From assembly GCA_030068145.1 (NCBI GenBank), contig JAPJBO010000896.1, positions 1-64,000 on the forward strand: a DNA stretch of 64,000 nucleotides, in the 5' to 3' direction. This stretch comes from Diplonema papillatum (taxonomy: Eukaryota > Euglenozoa > Diplonemea > Diplonemida > Diplonemidae). Numbering within the stretch: position 1 is the stretch's first letter; the number at the start of each line of letters is the position of its first letter. The position numbers and the translations under genes are program-made. The notes beneath the pieces are model-generated. The model did no database searches. It was given only the letters and a program-made list of their open reading frames with translations, and was not told the DNA's origin. Below are positions 1-9,328 of the stretch, piece after piece.

Positions 1-39
1 GCGTGTTTTACTTGTCGTGGGAACAACAAGTGATATCCT

Positions 40-118
40 ATGCTCACGTTGACAACGTGCATGCTAATCCATGTGGTTCATGTACTTAAAAGAACTCAAT
101 GCTCACGTTGACAACGTG
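40..118 (+). repeat. Family 17 module with a 19-nt direct repeat
   Basis: The 19-nt word TGCTCACGTTGACAACGTG occurs at 40-58 and again at 100-118. Between them lies the family 17 text TGCATGCTAATCCATGTG. That text recurs at 22971-23010 and 28818-28868, and on the minus strand near 61185-61220. Its function is unknown. Confidence 0.6.
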
Positions 119-159
119 TGGTCGCCTGAGATTTTACCTGTACCTGCTCCCCCCTCGTA

Positions 160-317
160 GTGTCGCCTACCTAAAGGCACCTTTTCCTAAAAGGCGACAC
201 TAACACGGGAAGCCGTTGGTGAGGATGAGACATTCTTCATGCAAATACAGGGAACCCTATTGAGAACCGTCTTCCCGTGTTTGTGTCGCCTCGCGTTTTC
301 AGGCAAAAAGGCGACAC
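160..317. mobile_element. Small TIR element whose two ends are themselves hairpins
   Basis: Each end folds alone: GTGTCGCCT pairs with AGGCGACAC at 160-200 and again at 283-317. Just inside these, ACACGGGAAG (left) is inverted as CTTCCCGTGT (right). The whole unit is 158 bp and has no coding capacity. The shape fits a non-autonomous foldback or MITE-type element; no second copy or TSD was seen. Confidence 0.55.
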
Positions 318-744
318 TAACAACGGCTAAACGGAGGCAACACTAACACGGGGGGGGGTAGGTATTTATTATTATCGCAAGTTGTGTCTTTTTCACATGT
401 TGTGCCGCAAGGTATGCAACCTGCGAAGCCTCTACAACAAGCTGGCGTGCTGTCAGGGAGGGAGGGGAGAGAAAATAGACGGAAAATCCAATTAGTCTGC
501 AACCAACAACGTGCCAATACGACGCCGCCCATCCACAATGGGGCGGGTTCAACGTACGGCAAATTCTGCCTGCGTGCGGAAAAAAAAGCCTTCTCGAAAA
601 AAAAAGAAACAAAAAAAAAAAAAAAAAAAAACACGGATCGACGGTAACACAAAAAATACGCACTAGCAGCATGTGACAATTCCAAACAAAAGCCAAGCCC
701 GCTCCCTCCCACAAATTTACCCGGGGGGGGGGAAGCGGGGGAAG
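318..744. other. No gene seen; homopolymer-rich
   Basis: The stretch holds G, C and A runs, including about 19 A near 612-630, and a trace of a short module (GGATCGACGG, then a G/T, then AACACA) also seen near 16830 and 24040. The open frames here encode only low-complexity peptides. Confidence 0.5.
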
Positions 745-853
745 GCAGGGATTATCCTGCATCAGTGCTCCCGCTAACGAAAAAATGCGAGGAATTCCTC
801 AAAAAAAAGAGGCTGAAAAAAGGGGGTGAGGAATTCCTCATTGGAATTCCTCA
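745..853 (+). repeat. Family 3 end fragment followed by clustered palindromes
   Basis: CAGGGATTATCCTGCAT at 746-762 equals the left end of the family 3 MITEs, without the rest of the element. The 12-nt palindrome GAGGAATTCCTC follows at about 790 and 829, with a 10-nt version at 843. Confidence 0.5.
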
Positions 854-1020
854 CCTTTTTCCCGTTGGTACCGGGGCAGGCATTCCTGGGGGGAAGGCGA
901 CAAAAAAATGAAAAGGAAAGAAGAAACCTGCTTCAAGCATTCAAAGTATACCCCCAGCAACACAATATAATGATCGCATTTATCAACAAAAAAAAAAAAA
1001 GCAAGTCGAGTTATTTTTCT

Positions 1021-1165
1021 TTTCAGTGTGTGAGGAAACCGAACTGTTCAAGTAGGACGTTCTGATCATCACTTGCCATTTTGCCACCTGAAACCACGTC
1101 CAGGATTTGGGATCAGGGTAGCGCGGCCAAGGAAAACTCAGGGTTCCCTTTCTTCTACTCTGGGG
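1021..1165 (+). repeat. Dispersed repeat family 6, copy 1
   Basis: The family reads TGTGAGGAAACTGAACCG, then a CTTCTGATCAT block, then CCACGTCCAGGATTTGG and a run-off near TTCCCTTTCTACTTTCTCC. Copies of about 80-160 bp lie at 3644, 13431, 26709, 29186, 30566 and 61556, and one on the minus strand at 29940-30305. No coding content is conserved between copies. Confidence 0.75.
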
Positions 1166-2277
1166 ACAATGATGTGGTGAGGGGGCAGGGTAGTTTTCGG
1201 GTCGAAAAAACAATAACCCGCTCGCCGCCCGATGGTCGACGCTGATCACGACGTATTCGGTCTAAGAAGCCCGGCACCGAAATAGCCGATATGAGAAATG
1301 TGGACACTATCGAGAGCTTTGGTTTTATCTTTGCGAGCGGGACACCTAGAGGGCGAACGAGGCGGGACTACGAATTCTTCTTTTCTGATAGAGACGGCGC
1401 GAGACAAAAAAAAAAAAAAAAAGACGTTAACCCAAACAACTTCCGCCGGTAGAGAAATCTTGCCTAAAGGAATCAACTGCCTTCGGGTGGGCTAGTCTGA
1501 CACTAGTTGTCGCAGGGTTTAAGTTAGGGCCGGTTTTCCGGTTTCCAAAACCGGCTTTCGGCTAAACCCGGTTTTGGAAAAAAAAAAAAAAAAAGTGGAA
1601 TTCGCCCCAGCCCGGAACCGGCTTGTTCACTACTACACTGCACTGCTGCAGTGCACTACTATTCTGCACCGCGGATGGCATTCCAAATGACGTTCTTTCC
1701 TCGTACGTAGAGACCTTTACTTCTGGGGAAAGAAAGCTTGCATATACGTCTCTCGAAGACCTCAAAGCTGCCCAAGAACACGCCATGACCCTGAGAAAGA
1801 GTTGTGAAAAGAGCTGGTGGATCTGATGACCAGCGGTATTGCTACACGTAAACAAAGATTCCGAAGCCATCGTCTACCTCCCTGTTTGGGTCTCTGCTGT
1901 TTCCTCCCCTGACTTGCAGTTTACTTGTTGCACCTGTAGGCTTCTCCCGTTCTCTGTTTTGCAACTGAGCGGGCACGCTTGGGCGCAGCGGCATGGTGTT
2001 ACCACGTTGCAGCATCGCTGGTGAAATGGCGGGTACATGTGTAGGGCAAGGAGGCGCGGCCGAAGGCCGATGCCGCCGCAGGCCGGAAACGTGGCCCCGG
2101 GGATGCGAATGAGGGCCGGGAACGCGTCCGAACCGCAGTGCAGCGCTGACAGGCAAAAACCGGGAAAACCGGGAATAGAGCTAAAAAGAAAATCCTAACT
2201 TAACCCCTGGTTGTCGTCGGGAAAAAAAAAATAACTCTGACACAGCAGACCCAAGAAGAAGAAGAAGGAGAAGAAAA
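1166..2277. other. No gene or strong repeat recognised
   Basis: The region contains A runs near 1408-1424 and 1577-1594, a CCGGTTTT/AAAACCGG inverted cluster at 1528-1577, and a short module GTCTGACACTAGTTGTCG at about 1495 that also occurs near 15390 and 27622. None of the frames resembles a known protein. Confidence 0.4.
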
Positions 2278-2515
2278 AGGCCGCTCCTGGTCCAGGAACG
2301 TGACGGTCAACCACACAGTTCGCAAAGCTTGAGTCGGAGCACAGTGCCACAACCCGTCCGCTCTGCCCTGCGGCTGACCGTCTCGACGACCAAGCCCCAA
2401 GGTGCGCCACGCCTTGATGGTTTGGGAAATCGGTAGCCACTTGACCCGTAGGCCCGTGGCTCTGCAGTACGTGAAGCTTGGCTCCCGTGTAGCAGGCTTT
2501 CCCTGGTACCTAGAG
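2278..2515 (+). repeat. Dispersed repeat family 8, copy 1
   Basis: The unit runs from GGCCGCTCCTGGTCCAGG to AGGCTTTCCCTGGTACC. All three copies (here, 4118 and 13861) are preceded by a purine tract of GAA/AAAG type. Read on the minus strand, the repeat would start at GGTACCAGGG and end in a pyrimidine tail, so a retroposon on that strand is possible but unproven. Confidence 0.75.
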
Positions 2516-2811
2516 AAGAACCAGAAGACCCAAAAAAAAAAAAAAAAAAAAAAAAAAAAACACAAGAAAGAAGACCAAAAAGGTAAGAATTCTCCAGTTT
2601 TGAGCGGGGAAACGTGGGTCCGCATATTCATCTCAACAACTAACCATGACGGTATTTTCCCGATGCGACCTCAAGACGGAACGCTCGAATTTCCCGGAAA
2701 AAACACCCCCCCCCCCCCCCCCTGCACCGATTGAGTATCAGCCAAAAACACAACAGCCAGCTACAAGTCCCACCCGCAAACAAAAGCTTTGAAACTATCA
2801 GGGCCAAGGGT

Positions 2812-3130
2812 TCTGAGTTTTTTAACTGATTGCTCAAGGCACGGTCGTAGGGGGGGGGCCTTCTCCCCCCGTGACGGATTCGCCTGTGCTTTAGTAGCAC
2901 GGGTGGGTCCTGGCTGTGACGAGCTACGAACAGCCGCCTGGCAAACCAGACTCACACCGCTGTCCTGTCTGCAGACACTCAGGTTCCGCGCTGATGATGG
3001 TCCGCCTCATGTGAACTGTGGCTGAAAGGACCGAAACACGGCGCAGACGGGACCAGTGCGGTGTTGAGCACACGTACCTAGTCCAAGCACGTTCTTGCAT
3101 CCCCTCCTTCCCCCAGCCCGCAAACAAAAG
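2812..3130 (+). repeat. Dispersed repeat family 11, copy 1
   Basis: Landmarks are GCTACGAACAGCCGCCTG, AACCAGACTCACACCGC, TGTCTGCAGACACTCAGG and GGACCGAAACACGGCGC. The best second copy is 10980-11275; shorter ones lie at 27030 and 35657. A GGTCC/GGACC pairing inside it recalls a ribozyme stem but fails as a hammerhead (see rejected items). Confidence 0.75.
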
Positions 3131-3184
3131 CTTTGAACTGACGTTCACCCCTTGACGGCTGCAGCCTTTCCGCGTTCTTACTTT

Positions 3185-3445
3185 TACAGAAGCGCCAGCT
3201 TGGAAGGAAATGCTCGACAAAAGCTGCTAGACTAAGAACCGAAGGGATTCCCAAGTGCTGTAACTACCGAACCACGTGTTGAACGGACGTGAGGTCATGC
3301 GGGTCTACCACTACACGACAAATCACACGAACACAACACGCATCTCACAAGAGCAAATCAGATTGTGTTCGTTTGTATTTGCCCCTCTACCTCTCTATTT
3401 CCTCCCCTCCATTCGGAGTCAAAGCAGCTACGTCGAGAATTTTTC
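3185..3445 (+). repeat. Dispersed repeat family 4, copy 1
   Basis: The family opens with GCCAGCTTGGAAGGAAATGC, passes AACCACGTGTTGAACGGACG and ends at GCAGCTACGTCGAGTATTT. Full or partial copies lie at 12378, 20926, 25739, 28979, 30430 and 33462, all on the + strand. It shares both ends, but not its middle, with family 5. Confidence 0.8.
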
Positions 3446-3643
3446 TAGCAATCTCGCGGTTCGCCCTTCAAATGTGCTGAGGACGTTTCCCCCCAGCCGA
3501 GGCTCAGATGACCTCTGCAAACCCTTAAGTATGTTACCCCCCTTGAGTATGTCACCCCCCCCCCAGCGGATTTCTGCACAAAAGGGGGTGACATGTTCAC
3601 GGGAAGGGGAGTAGGTACCGTTAATAAACTTCGTATTTTCTTT

Positions 3644-3800
3644 TTAGCCACATGCAATGTGTGAGGAAACTGAACCGCCCAAGTAGGACCTTCTGATCAT
3701 GATCATTTGCCAAATTTGCCACCTGAAACCACGTCCAGGATTTGGGCTAGGGTAGTGCTGTCAACGAAAACTCTAGTTTCCCTTTCTACTTTCTCCTACT
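3644..3800 (+). repeat. Dispersed repeat family 6, copy 2
   Basis: This is one of the most complete copies, from AGCCACATGCAATGTGTGAG to TACTTTCTCCTACTCC. It lies downstream of family 4, as do the copies at 13431, 26709 and 29186. Confidence 0.75.
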
Positions 3801-3986
3801 CCAAGCTTTGCTGACACGGGGGCCTCAGCCTTCCCCGGGAAGTGGCGACAGGGTGTATGCTCTATACGAAAGTGTTCTCGCAGCCGTCCTTCATCCTCCT
3901 GTGAGTTTCAACAGGACAGATACCCTTTTCTTTTCGTGCGATCAAAAGGGGAGAAGAAGAAAATAAAAAGAACAGGTGAATTTCCC

Positions 3987-4095
3987 TTATATCCCACCAC
4001 TTCAAATTTTGTTCCCTTATACCCAATGGGATTACCTTGGGCAAGGCAATCCCATTGGGATATAAGGGAACAAAATTTCAAGTGTTGGGATATAA
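3987..4095. repeat. Long near-perfect hairpin
   Basis: About 47 bases at 3987-4033 pair with 4048-4095 around a loop of about 14 bases. Matching words are CTTATACCCAATGGGATT on the left and AATCCCATTGGGATATAAG on the right. It may be a tiny foldback element. It lies immediately upstream of the purine tract of a family 8 copy. Confidence 0.7.
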
Positions 4096-4117
4096 AAGAA
4101 AAAAAGAAAAAGAAAAA

Positions 4118-4388
4118 GGCCGCTCCTGGTTCAGGAACGTGACGGTCAACCACACAGCTTGCAAAGCTTGAGTCGGAGGCAGCACAGTGCTACAACCCCG
4201 TCCGCTCTGCCCTGCGGCTGACCGTCTCGACGAGCTTGTGTTCAGCGCGAGCGCCAAGCCCAAGGTGCGCCACGCCTTGATGCTTTAGTTTGGGAAATCG
4301 GTAGCCACTTGACCCGTAGGCCCGTGGCTCTGCAGTACCGCCGAACACGTGAAGCTTGGCTCCCGTGTAGCAGGCTTTCCCTGGTACC
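4118..4388 (+). repeat. Dispersed repeat family 8, copy 2
   Basis: This copy is longer than copy 1 because it keeps short internal segments (AGCGCGAGCGCC and CCGCCGAACA) that copy 1 lacks. Confidence 0.75.
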
Positions 4389-4493
4389 AAAAGGGGAGAA
4401 AAAAACGGATGGTGCCAAATGAGTGTTTCTTACCGCCACTCTCCCCCCCCCAACTCTCAGTTAGTATTTTTCCATCGCTGTCTGATGTTCTTT

Positions 4494-4715
4494 TCTTTGT
4501 ATACGCACCTGCTTTGTAGGAAATGCTTGAGGAGACTGCCAGTTGCGATAGATCAAAGGAGGTAAATGTGCTGTAGTCCACACGAAACACAGGTAAATCT
4601 GGGTTTAGTGGCGGGCGTAAGCGTCCAACAAAGACCCACTTTGTAGTTGTATTGTTTTCTCCCCCTCTAGCCTCCTTCGAAATGAGCACAAGGCAGTCCC
4701 TCGAGTATTTCTCCT
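4494..4715 (+). repeat. Dispersed repeat family 5, copy 1
   Basis: It opens CACCTGCTTTGTAGGAAATG, carries AATCTGGGTTTAGTGGCGGG, and ends CTCGAGTATTT. Other copies are at 6546 and 32492, with a 5' stub at about 24770. The ends resemble family 4, so one family may have arisen from the other by replacement of the middle. Confidence 0.75.
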
Positions 4716-4748
4716 TTTCTTTGCTTTGCAGACTGCTGACTTCAAACG

Positions 4749-5233
4749 CAGGGATTATCCTGCATGGTTAAAAAAAGGTCTCTTCACCAAAAAAAAAAAG
4801 TTCTCTCAAAACCGGAGTTTCAGTGTCTAACAAATGCAATTTGTCAAGCACAAAAACAGATCGATGGCAGCGTACTATCCTCACTCCCGTTAGATGAACA
4901 AAACAGCTGTTACAGGTTTGAAGGAAGTGCGCACAAACAAACACTTTCACTCTAAATCAGGCCGGTTAAAGAAGGCTTTTTTACCACAGGAGTTTCTGGT
5001 GAAATTTTTTGTGCTTGCAAGGCCAGTGACACAGAGGCTAGAGGACCCAAGACCCACAAGTGGGGTCTACAACAAAGTGGCGAAGCAGAAGCACGCCCAC
5101 GAAGGTCGCATACCAGTTACAGGTCATCAAAAAAAAAACCCCGCTCAACGTGGAAAAAAAAAATCTTTCCGGCCATGCTACAGGCTTTTTAACCGTGGTT
5201 TTCCCGAATTTTGGGGAATCAGAATAATCCCTG
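4749..5233. mobile_element. Family 3 MITE, copy 1 (485 bp, carries an insertion)
   Basis: The ends CAGGGATTAT and AT(A/G)ATCCCTG are inverted, followed by subterminal GGTTAAAAA and TTTTTAACC. About 152 bp near 4810-4962, absent from copy 3, begins CCGGAGTTTCA and ends ACTTTCACTCTAAAT. That looks like a family 1 tail split by a segment also found at 8335-8440. CAGGG termini suggest a hAT-like origin, but no clean TSD is visible here. Confidence 0.75.
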
Positions 5234-5319
5234 CACTTCTCAAAAAAAAAAAAAAAAAAACAAAAAGAAAAAGACGTGTCGACAACGAACGCGTCAACAG
5301 AACAACACGTTTTTTATCA

Positions 5320-5515
5320 GTACACATGTACTGAGGGTACCTTTCTGGAGCAATATTTGCACGTGAAAGAGAAAACGAAGTCAGTGATCTATTTATACCC
5401 TAGAAACAAGAACCTTTTCGACTTATCGTTTTCGCCGAGGTTATGCCGTGGTCTCCCGTTGCTTCGTTCATCGGTGCACAACTCCTGAAGTGTTCCTTCT
5501 TCTTCTTATTCTTCT
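5320..5515 (+). repeat. Dispersed repeat family 7, diverged copy
   Basis: It follows the family order GCACGTGAAAGAGAAAACGA, then a TTTATACCCT block, then GTTGCTTCGTTCATCGG and a GTTCTTC end. It is clearly related to 8880-9112 and 60572-60802 but more decayed. Confidence 0.55.
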
Positions 5516-5718
5516 TTTTTTTTTTTTTGACGCCTGATGTGGCAGCCAACCTGATCCGGATAGTCCGGATGACGGGGAGACTTCCACAGCAAGCCGTCGC
5601 TTCTCCAGACATAGCATGCAAACAAAACGTTTTCCGCTTTGCCTGGCGCGGTAAGAACTAGTAGTAACAGTCCCGGACATGCCTAGCCGTTACCCGGTAC
5701 AACCCGCACCAACGTAGC

Positions 5719-6095
5719 CTTATGTGCTCTAAAGGAACCCATTTGAGGTCACACGGAGACCGTAAACCCCCGGAATCTCCTGTAATGTTGTTCGATTACC
5801 GTCAACACGACGCTGTGGGCACAGCGAAACATCCTATTGCTTGCACTGTCTATGTCCTTCCCCCTCCCCGCCCCCTTTTCCTTTTACGCAGTCGTAGCTT
5901 GGCATCTTGTCAAGCTGGCAGTGTAGTATCAGTGTAGCAACAAAAAAAGGGAGAGCCCGAGACTAAATTCACAGCGAATTTGCTCTTGGTGCCGGGACGC
6001 TTTAGTCGCAAACTTGGCTAGTCGTGCAAAATATGTCTACATCCCTTTCACCACCCAACTCCCAGCCTCAGCTGTCAACCGGGGACCCTGAACGA
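5719..6095 (+). repeat. Decayed family 1 and family 2 pieces
   Basis: 5719-5782 keeps GGTCACACGGAGACC with CCCCGGAA (family 1 tail). From about 5935, ATTCACAGCGAATTTGCTC, a GGTGCCGGGACG block, TTGGCTAGTCGTGC and CAACCGGGGACCCT follow the order of family 2. No coding sequence is seen. Confidence 0.5.
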
Positions 6096-6181
6096 AAAAG
6101 AAAAAGAAAAAAGAAACCCCCAATTAACCACTTCAGGACGAAGGGAGGCAGGGGGGAATTTGGGAAAAACCACGCCATATC

Positions 6182-6378
6182 GAGGAGGGCCTACCGTAAG
6201 TAAGGTACGTGGACAATGGCCGAAACCACCAATGACCAACAACTAAGTTGCCCAGATGATCCTCTTACCTCGTGTAACCACTACTCTTACGACACTCAGA
6301 GCACAAAGGATATCTTCCCATAGCGACGAAGGTCACCCCGGAGACTTTAAAACCCCGGAGTTTCAAGCGAACTTTCAC

Positions 6379-6411
<33 letters not shown>
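6182..6411 (+). repeat. Dispersed repeat family 1, near-complete copy with A tail
   Basis: It starts GAGGAGGGCCTACCGTA, passes AATGGCCGAAACCACCA, ACTCAGAGCACAAAGGATAT and CCGGAGACTTTAAAACCCCG, and ends AAGCGAACTTTCACTCTAAA followed by about 30 A. The 3' part is the most widespread text in the window, with about 16 copies, all on +. An A-tailed SINE-like retroposon is the simplest reading. Confidence 0.75.
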
Positions 6412-6412
<1 letters not shown>

Positions 6413-6545
6413 GGGGCTTGATGGCAAATCCCAGGTATCCGTTGTGAACTCGGAGCAAGATTTTCTGCCCGACGAAGGGGCGCGTTTCAAGGATTTGTGT
6501 CAGATCATTTTCGTCAAAGCAAACGGTGACCAGTTTCGACCATTT

Positions 6546-6795
6546 TTTTTGTATATGCACCTGCTTTGTAGGAAATACTTGAGGAGGCTGCCAGTTGCAA
6601 AAGATCAAAGGAGGTAAATGTGCTGTAGCCCACGAAACACAGGTGAATCTGGGTTCAGTGGCGGGCGTAAGCGTTCAACAAAAAAGTTTTTTTTTTTTGC
6701 CTTGCTCCGCCTAGACCCATTTTGTAGTTGTATTGTTTCTCCCCCTCTAGCCTCCTTCGAAGTAAGCACAAGGCAGCCCATCGAGTATTTTTCTT
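6546..6795 (+). repeat. Dispersed repeat family 5, copy 2
   Basis: It matches copy 1 except for a 28-base T/C-rich insertion near 6684-6712 that interrupts the AAC-AAAGACCCA region. Confidence 0.75.
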
Positions 6796-7124
6796 CGTGG
6801 TGACGATGCAATGTGTGTAGTTAAGAGAACGCTGGCACCCGCGAACTTTCTGATTTACCTACCACTACAGTGGTAGTAAGCCCCCCTCGTCCTGAAGTGG
6901 TTAAGATCCCCCGAGAACCCCTGAAACCACCATGAATTTGTTTACTATCGCCGACTGCCGGATGCAGCCAAGCAACGAAGCCCAGTCGAGGCGACGCCGC
7001 CCCCTGCTGATAGACTGTGGCAGACAGCGCCAGCATCCAGGAAATAGGGGCGGGCCGGCTCGCCAATCAAAAACAAGCGCCAAAAACACGAAACAATGTT
7101 GAAGAAACAAAAAGCCGTGGGAAA

Positions 7125-7309
7125 GGTGTGTGGGGAAAATGGCCGAAGCCACCAATATATGACCAACAACGAAGGTACCCATCGATTCTCTTACCTCGTG
7201 TAACCGCCTTTTTTACGACACTCAGAGCACAAAGGATATCTTATTGGCGGAGGTCACCCGGAGACTTTAAACCCCCGGAGTTTCAAGCGAACTTTCACTC
7301 TCTAAAAAG
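7125..7309 (+). repeat. Dispersed repeat family 1, copy without long A tail
   Basis: It keeps AATGGCCGAAGCCACCA, ACTCAGAGCACAAAGGATAT and the tail, which ends TCACTCTCTAAAAAG. A two-base duplication (CTCT) sits in the tail. Confidence 0.75.
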
Positions 7310-7323
7310 CCCCTCCTCAACCC

Positions 7324-7575
7324 AACGGAAGTAAGAACGCATATTACAGACCGATTCGAGCTGCATGGCAACCCCTGCTCAACATGCATGCGCGTGGTGG
7401 GTATATTCAAAGCGAATTTCTTCTTGGTGTCGGTCGCAACACTTACAAACATGGCTAGCCGTAGTTAAAGTGTATAAGCATACCTACTACCCTCATACCA
7501 CCCGCCTCACAGCCTCAATGGTCAACCTGAGACCCTAAAACACCGAACCTCTAAACCACAATAAACGCTAAAAAG
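7324..7575 (+). repeat. Dispersed repeat family 2, uninterrupted reference copy
   Basis: It runs from AAGAACGCATATTACAGACC through TCTTGGTGTCGGTCGCAACA and GGCTAGCCGTAGTTAAAGTG to CTAAACCACAATAAACGCTA. It is the empty-site reference for the twice-interrupted copy at 46315-47035. Its 3' part resembles family 1 (GGTCAACC, GAGACCCTAAAACACCG), so the two are probably related. Confidence 0.75.
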
Positions 7576-7632
7576 GTTCTGTTCGATGGGGTCGTCTGAC
7601 AACTGCTGCTGTCGTTGGAGGGGGGAAAAATC

Positions 7633-7684
7633 CAAGTTAACGTGTGGAAATCCACACGTTCCACACGTGGAGCGTAAGCCCTGG
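7633..7684 (-). repeat. Family 9 MITE, isolated left end in reverse
   Basis: GTTAACGTGTGGAAATCCAC through GGAGCGTAAGCCCTG is the reverse complement of the first 52 bases of family 9. It is one of the few minus-strand copies in the window. The rest of the element is absent. Confidence 0.65.
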
Positions 7685-8083
7685 GGGGGGGGGGAGAGAT
7701 CTTACCTCCAGCAGCTTTCGTGGGGTAGAAAAATTCTGCCAAAAAAAAAAAAAAAGAAAAAAAAAAAAGCGCACCCCCTAACTTCCTTCACCCTGCTCTG
7801 ACAGCCAAGGAAACCACCTCCTCGCAAGGCAAACGGAGACTTCAAAAAGCTAGTCTGACACTTGCTGGCGTGCGGACAAAACTCTTAAACCCCGGAACCT
7901 AAAAAAAGCGAACTTTCACTAAAAATACAGCGACAAATAGCGCTAAAAAACGGTTCGTCCGGCAGCGGTGGGAGGGGGCCCTCAGGGTAGTACAGTACTT
8001 CCCTCCACACACGGCCGGAAATAAGAAATCAACAACAAAAAACTTTCACTTTAAAAGAAAGAAAAAAAAAAAGATATCTTTTT
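7685..8083. other. No gene; A-rich tract and family 1 debris
   Basis: An interrupted A run occupies 7741-7768. At 7860-7925, AAACCCCGGAACC and AGCGAACTTTCACT are a decayed family 1 tail. The remainder is unassigned. Confidence 0.4.
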
Positions 8084-8245
8084 AGTACTAACAATCTTGC
8101 AGGCTGCCCTTCAATAGGCTAAAAAGACGCCGCAGCGTGCTTAGGGGCTGGTCGGAGTTCCTGAAACCTGAAATGACACAGGGGTAAATACAAGTGGGAA
8201 AACGATCAACCAGCACGCACAAACAAAACGAAGCGCCCGTCTTTT
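8084..8245 (+). repeat. Dispersed repeat family 21, copy 1
   Basis: It reads TACTAACAATCTTGCAGGC, GGCTAAAAAGACG, TGAAATGACACAGGGGTAAA, then GTGGGAAAACGATCAACC. Further copies lie at 12235-12380 and 24178-24285. A second shared segment (about 8335-8440, GATCGATGACAGCGTACTA) also occurs inside the family 3 copy at about 4836-4948. Confidence 0.65.
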
Positions 8246-8440
8246 TTCTTACTACTACTGGTGGTGTGATCCCATGCCTGTCGCTAGATTCCACGTTCCC
8301 GATTTTTTGGGCAGTTTGTTTTTTGTGTCTGACGCACGCAATTTTGTCAAGAAAAACAACCGATCGATGACAGCGTACTAGCCTCACCCCCGTTAGGTGA
8401 ACAAAACAGGTTTGAAGGAAGTGCGCGCAACAGCAAAAAC

Positions 8441-8879
8441 TACTGGTAAAATTCGGCATCAGAGCTGGCGCAAACCATTTTCTTTTCCGACGTTCCCAAG
8501 AACGGGTGGAATTTTTGATTTAGCTACAGGCCTGGTGCAATCCGCCCTTCAAAAAATCTTGAAACTGATCGCACCAACTGCTGCCACCACCGCAGAATCG
8601 GTAGCCTTAGAAGATCTATGTCGACTAGTATCAGCAGCGAAACGAAGGTGAAACGAACCTGTCCATTATAACCAGTCGATGCTCTGTCAAGAGAGGCAGT
8701 GCTTAACCCTGTACAAAGAAGACCTGTTTATCTGCTACCTACCACGTCACTGCCACGACCAACTGTAGAGAATTAGTGTCCGAAGCCACCAGTGAACGAG
8801 TTGCGAACAAGACGAACCCCGTTTGCCGGAAAGTTACCCCGGAGATCTCCAAACCGCCCGCCATTCTTCATTTCTTTTC
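8441..8879. other. No gene recognised
   Basis: A weak family 1 trace (TTACCCCGGAGATCTCC) lies near 8840. The rest is unassigned single-copy sequence within this window. Confidence 0.35.
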
Positions 8880-9112
8880 TTAATACTCCATCTGTACTGA
8901 CGGGAACATTTCCGGAACAACGGTTGCACATGAAAGAGAAAACGAAGCCAACGAAAAAGTGCTAATACAGGAACCCCCCCACCCAGAGGTTTATACCCTG
9001 TACAGGCGAAGAACAAGAAACTTTTGCCTTATCATTTTCATCACCTTTGGTCAGTTGCTGATCGTCCGTTGCTTCGTTTATCAGTGCAAGCCCCAACTCT
9101 GGAAATGTTCTT
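8880..9112 (+). repeat. Dispersed repeat family 7, reference copy
   Basis: It starts at ACTGACGGGAACATTTCCGG, continues GGTTGCACATGAAAGAGAAA and GAGGTTTATACCCTGTACAG, and ends CCGTTGCTTCGTTTATCAG with GGAAATGTTCTTC. It is nearly the same as 60572-60802; partial copies are at 27535, 30503, 36972 and 41516. Confidence 0.75.
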
Positions 9113-9157
9113 CTTCTACATAGCTTCTCCTCGAAGAGAAGACTTGAAAATAATACA

Positions 9158-9320
9158 GGGGGGGCCAGTCCCTCAAGGTTTTCATACCCTACTTTGGGAG
9201 CTCTACACCCCCTTTTCCCATTTTTTTGCATTTCTTTACACAACATCTTCTTCTTCAAAGAAGACTTGACGCTATCATCAATTATGCATGAGAGACAGTG
9301 ATCTGTCTCAACATCAAACT
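9158..9320 (+). repeat. Family 12 two-hairpin tail, copy with compensatory change
   Basis: A lead-in CCAGTCCCTCAAGG and CTTTGGGAGC is followed by GAAGAAGACTTG and two short hairpins. Hairpin 1 is 9266-9281. Hairpin 2 is 9292-9309, where GAGACAG pairs with CTGTCTC instead of the usual AGGCAG with CTGCCT. Other tails are at 10550, 11300, 27178, 32941, 35840, 41815 and 63180. Confidence 0.7.
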
Positions 9321-9328
9321 AAGACTGT

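Larger units (their letters stand above)
6124..6904. mobile_element. TTAA-flanked TIR element, piggyBac-like ends
   Basis: TTAA plus CCACTTCAGGACGA at 6124-6141 is matched exactly, inverted, at 6887-6904. A G-rich stretch continues the similarity inward. A TTAA target with a TIR starting CC is the signature of piggyBac-type elements (family knowledge). The 773-bp interior holds a family 1 and a family 5 copy and no transposase, so it would be non-autonomous. Alternatively the two ends are a chance or older palindrome. Confidence 0.6.

Noticed and set aside
2980-3045. Hammerhead-ribozyme-like core in family 11 (CTGATGA, then a GGTCC...GGACC stem, then GAAAC)
   Set aside because: There is an extra T before the stem, no stem III partner with a cleavable UH site, no stem I match, and the copies at 27030 and 35745 do not keep the core.
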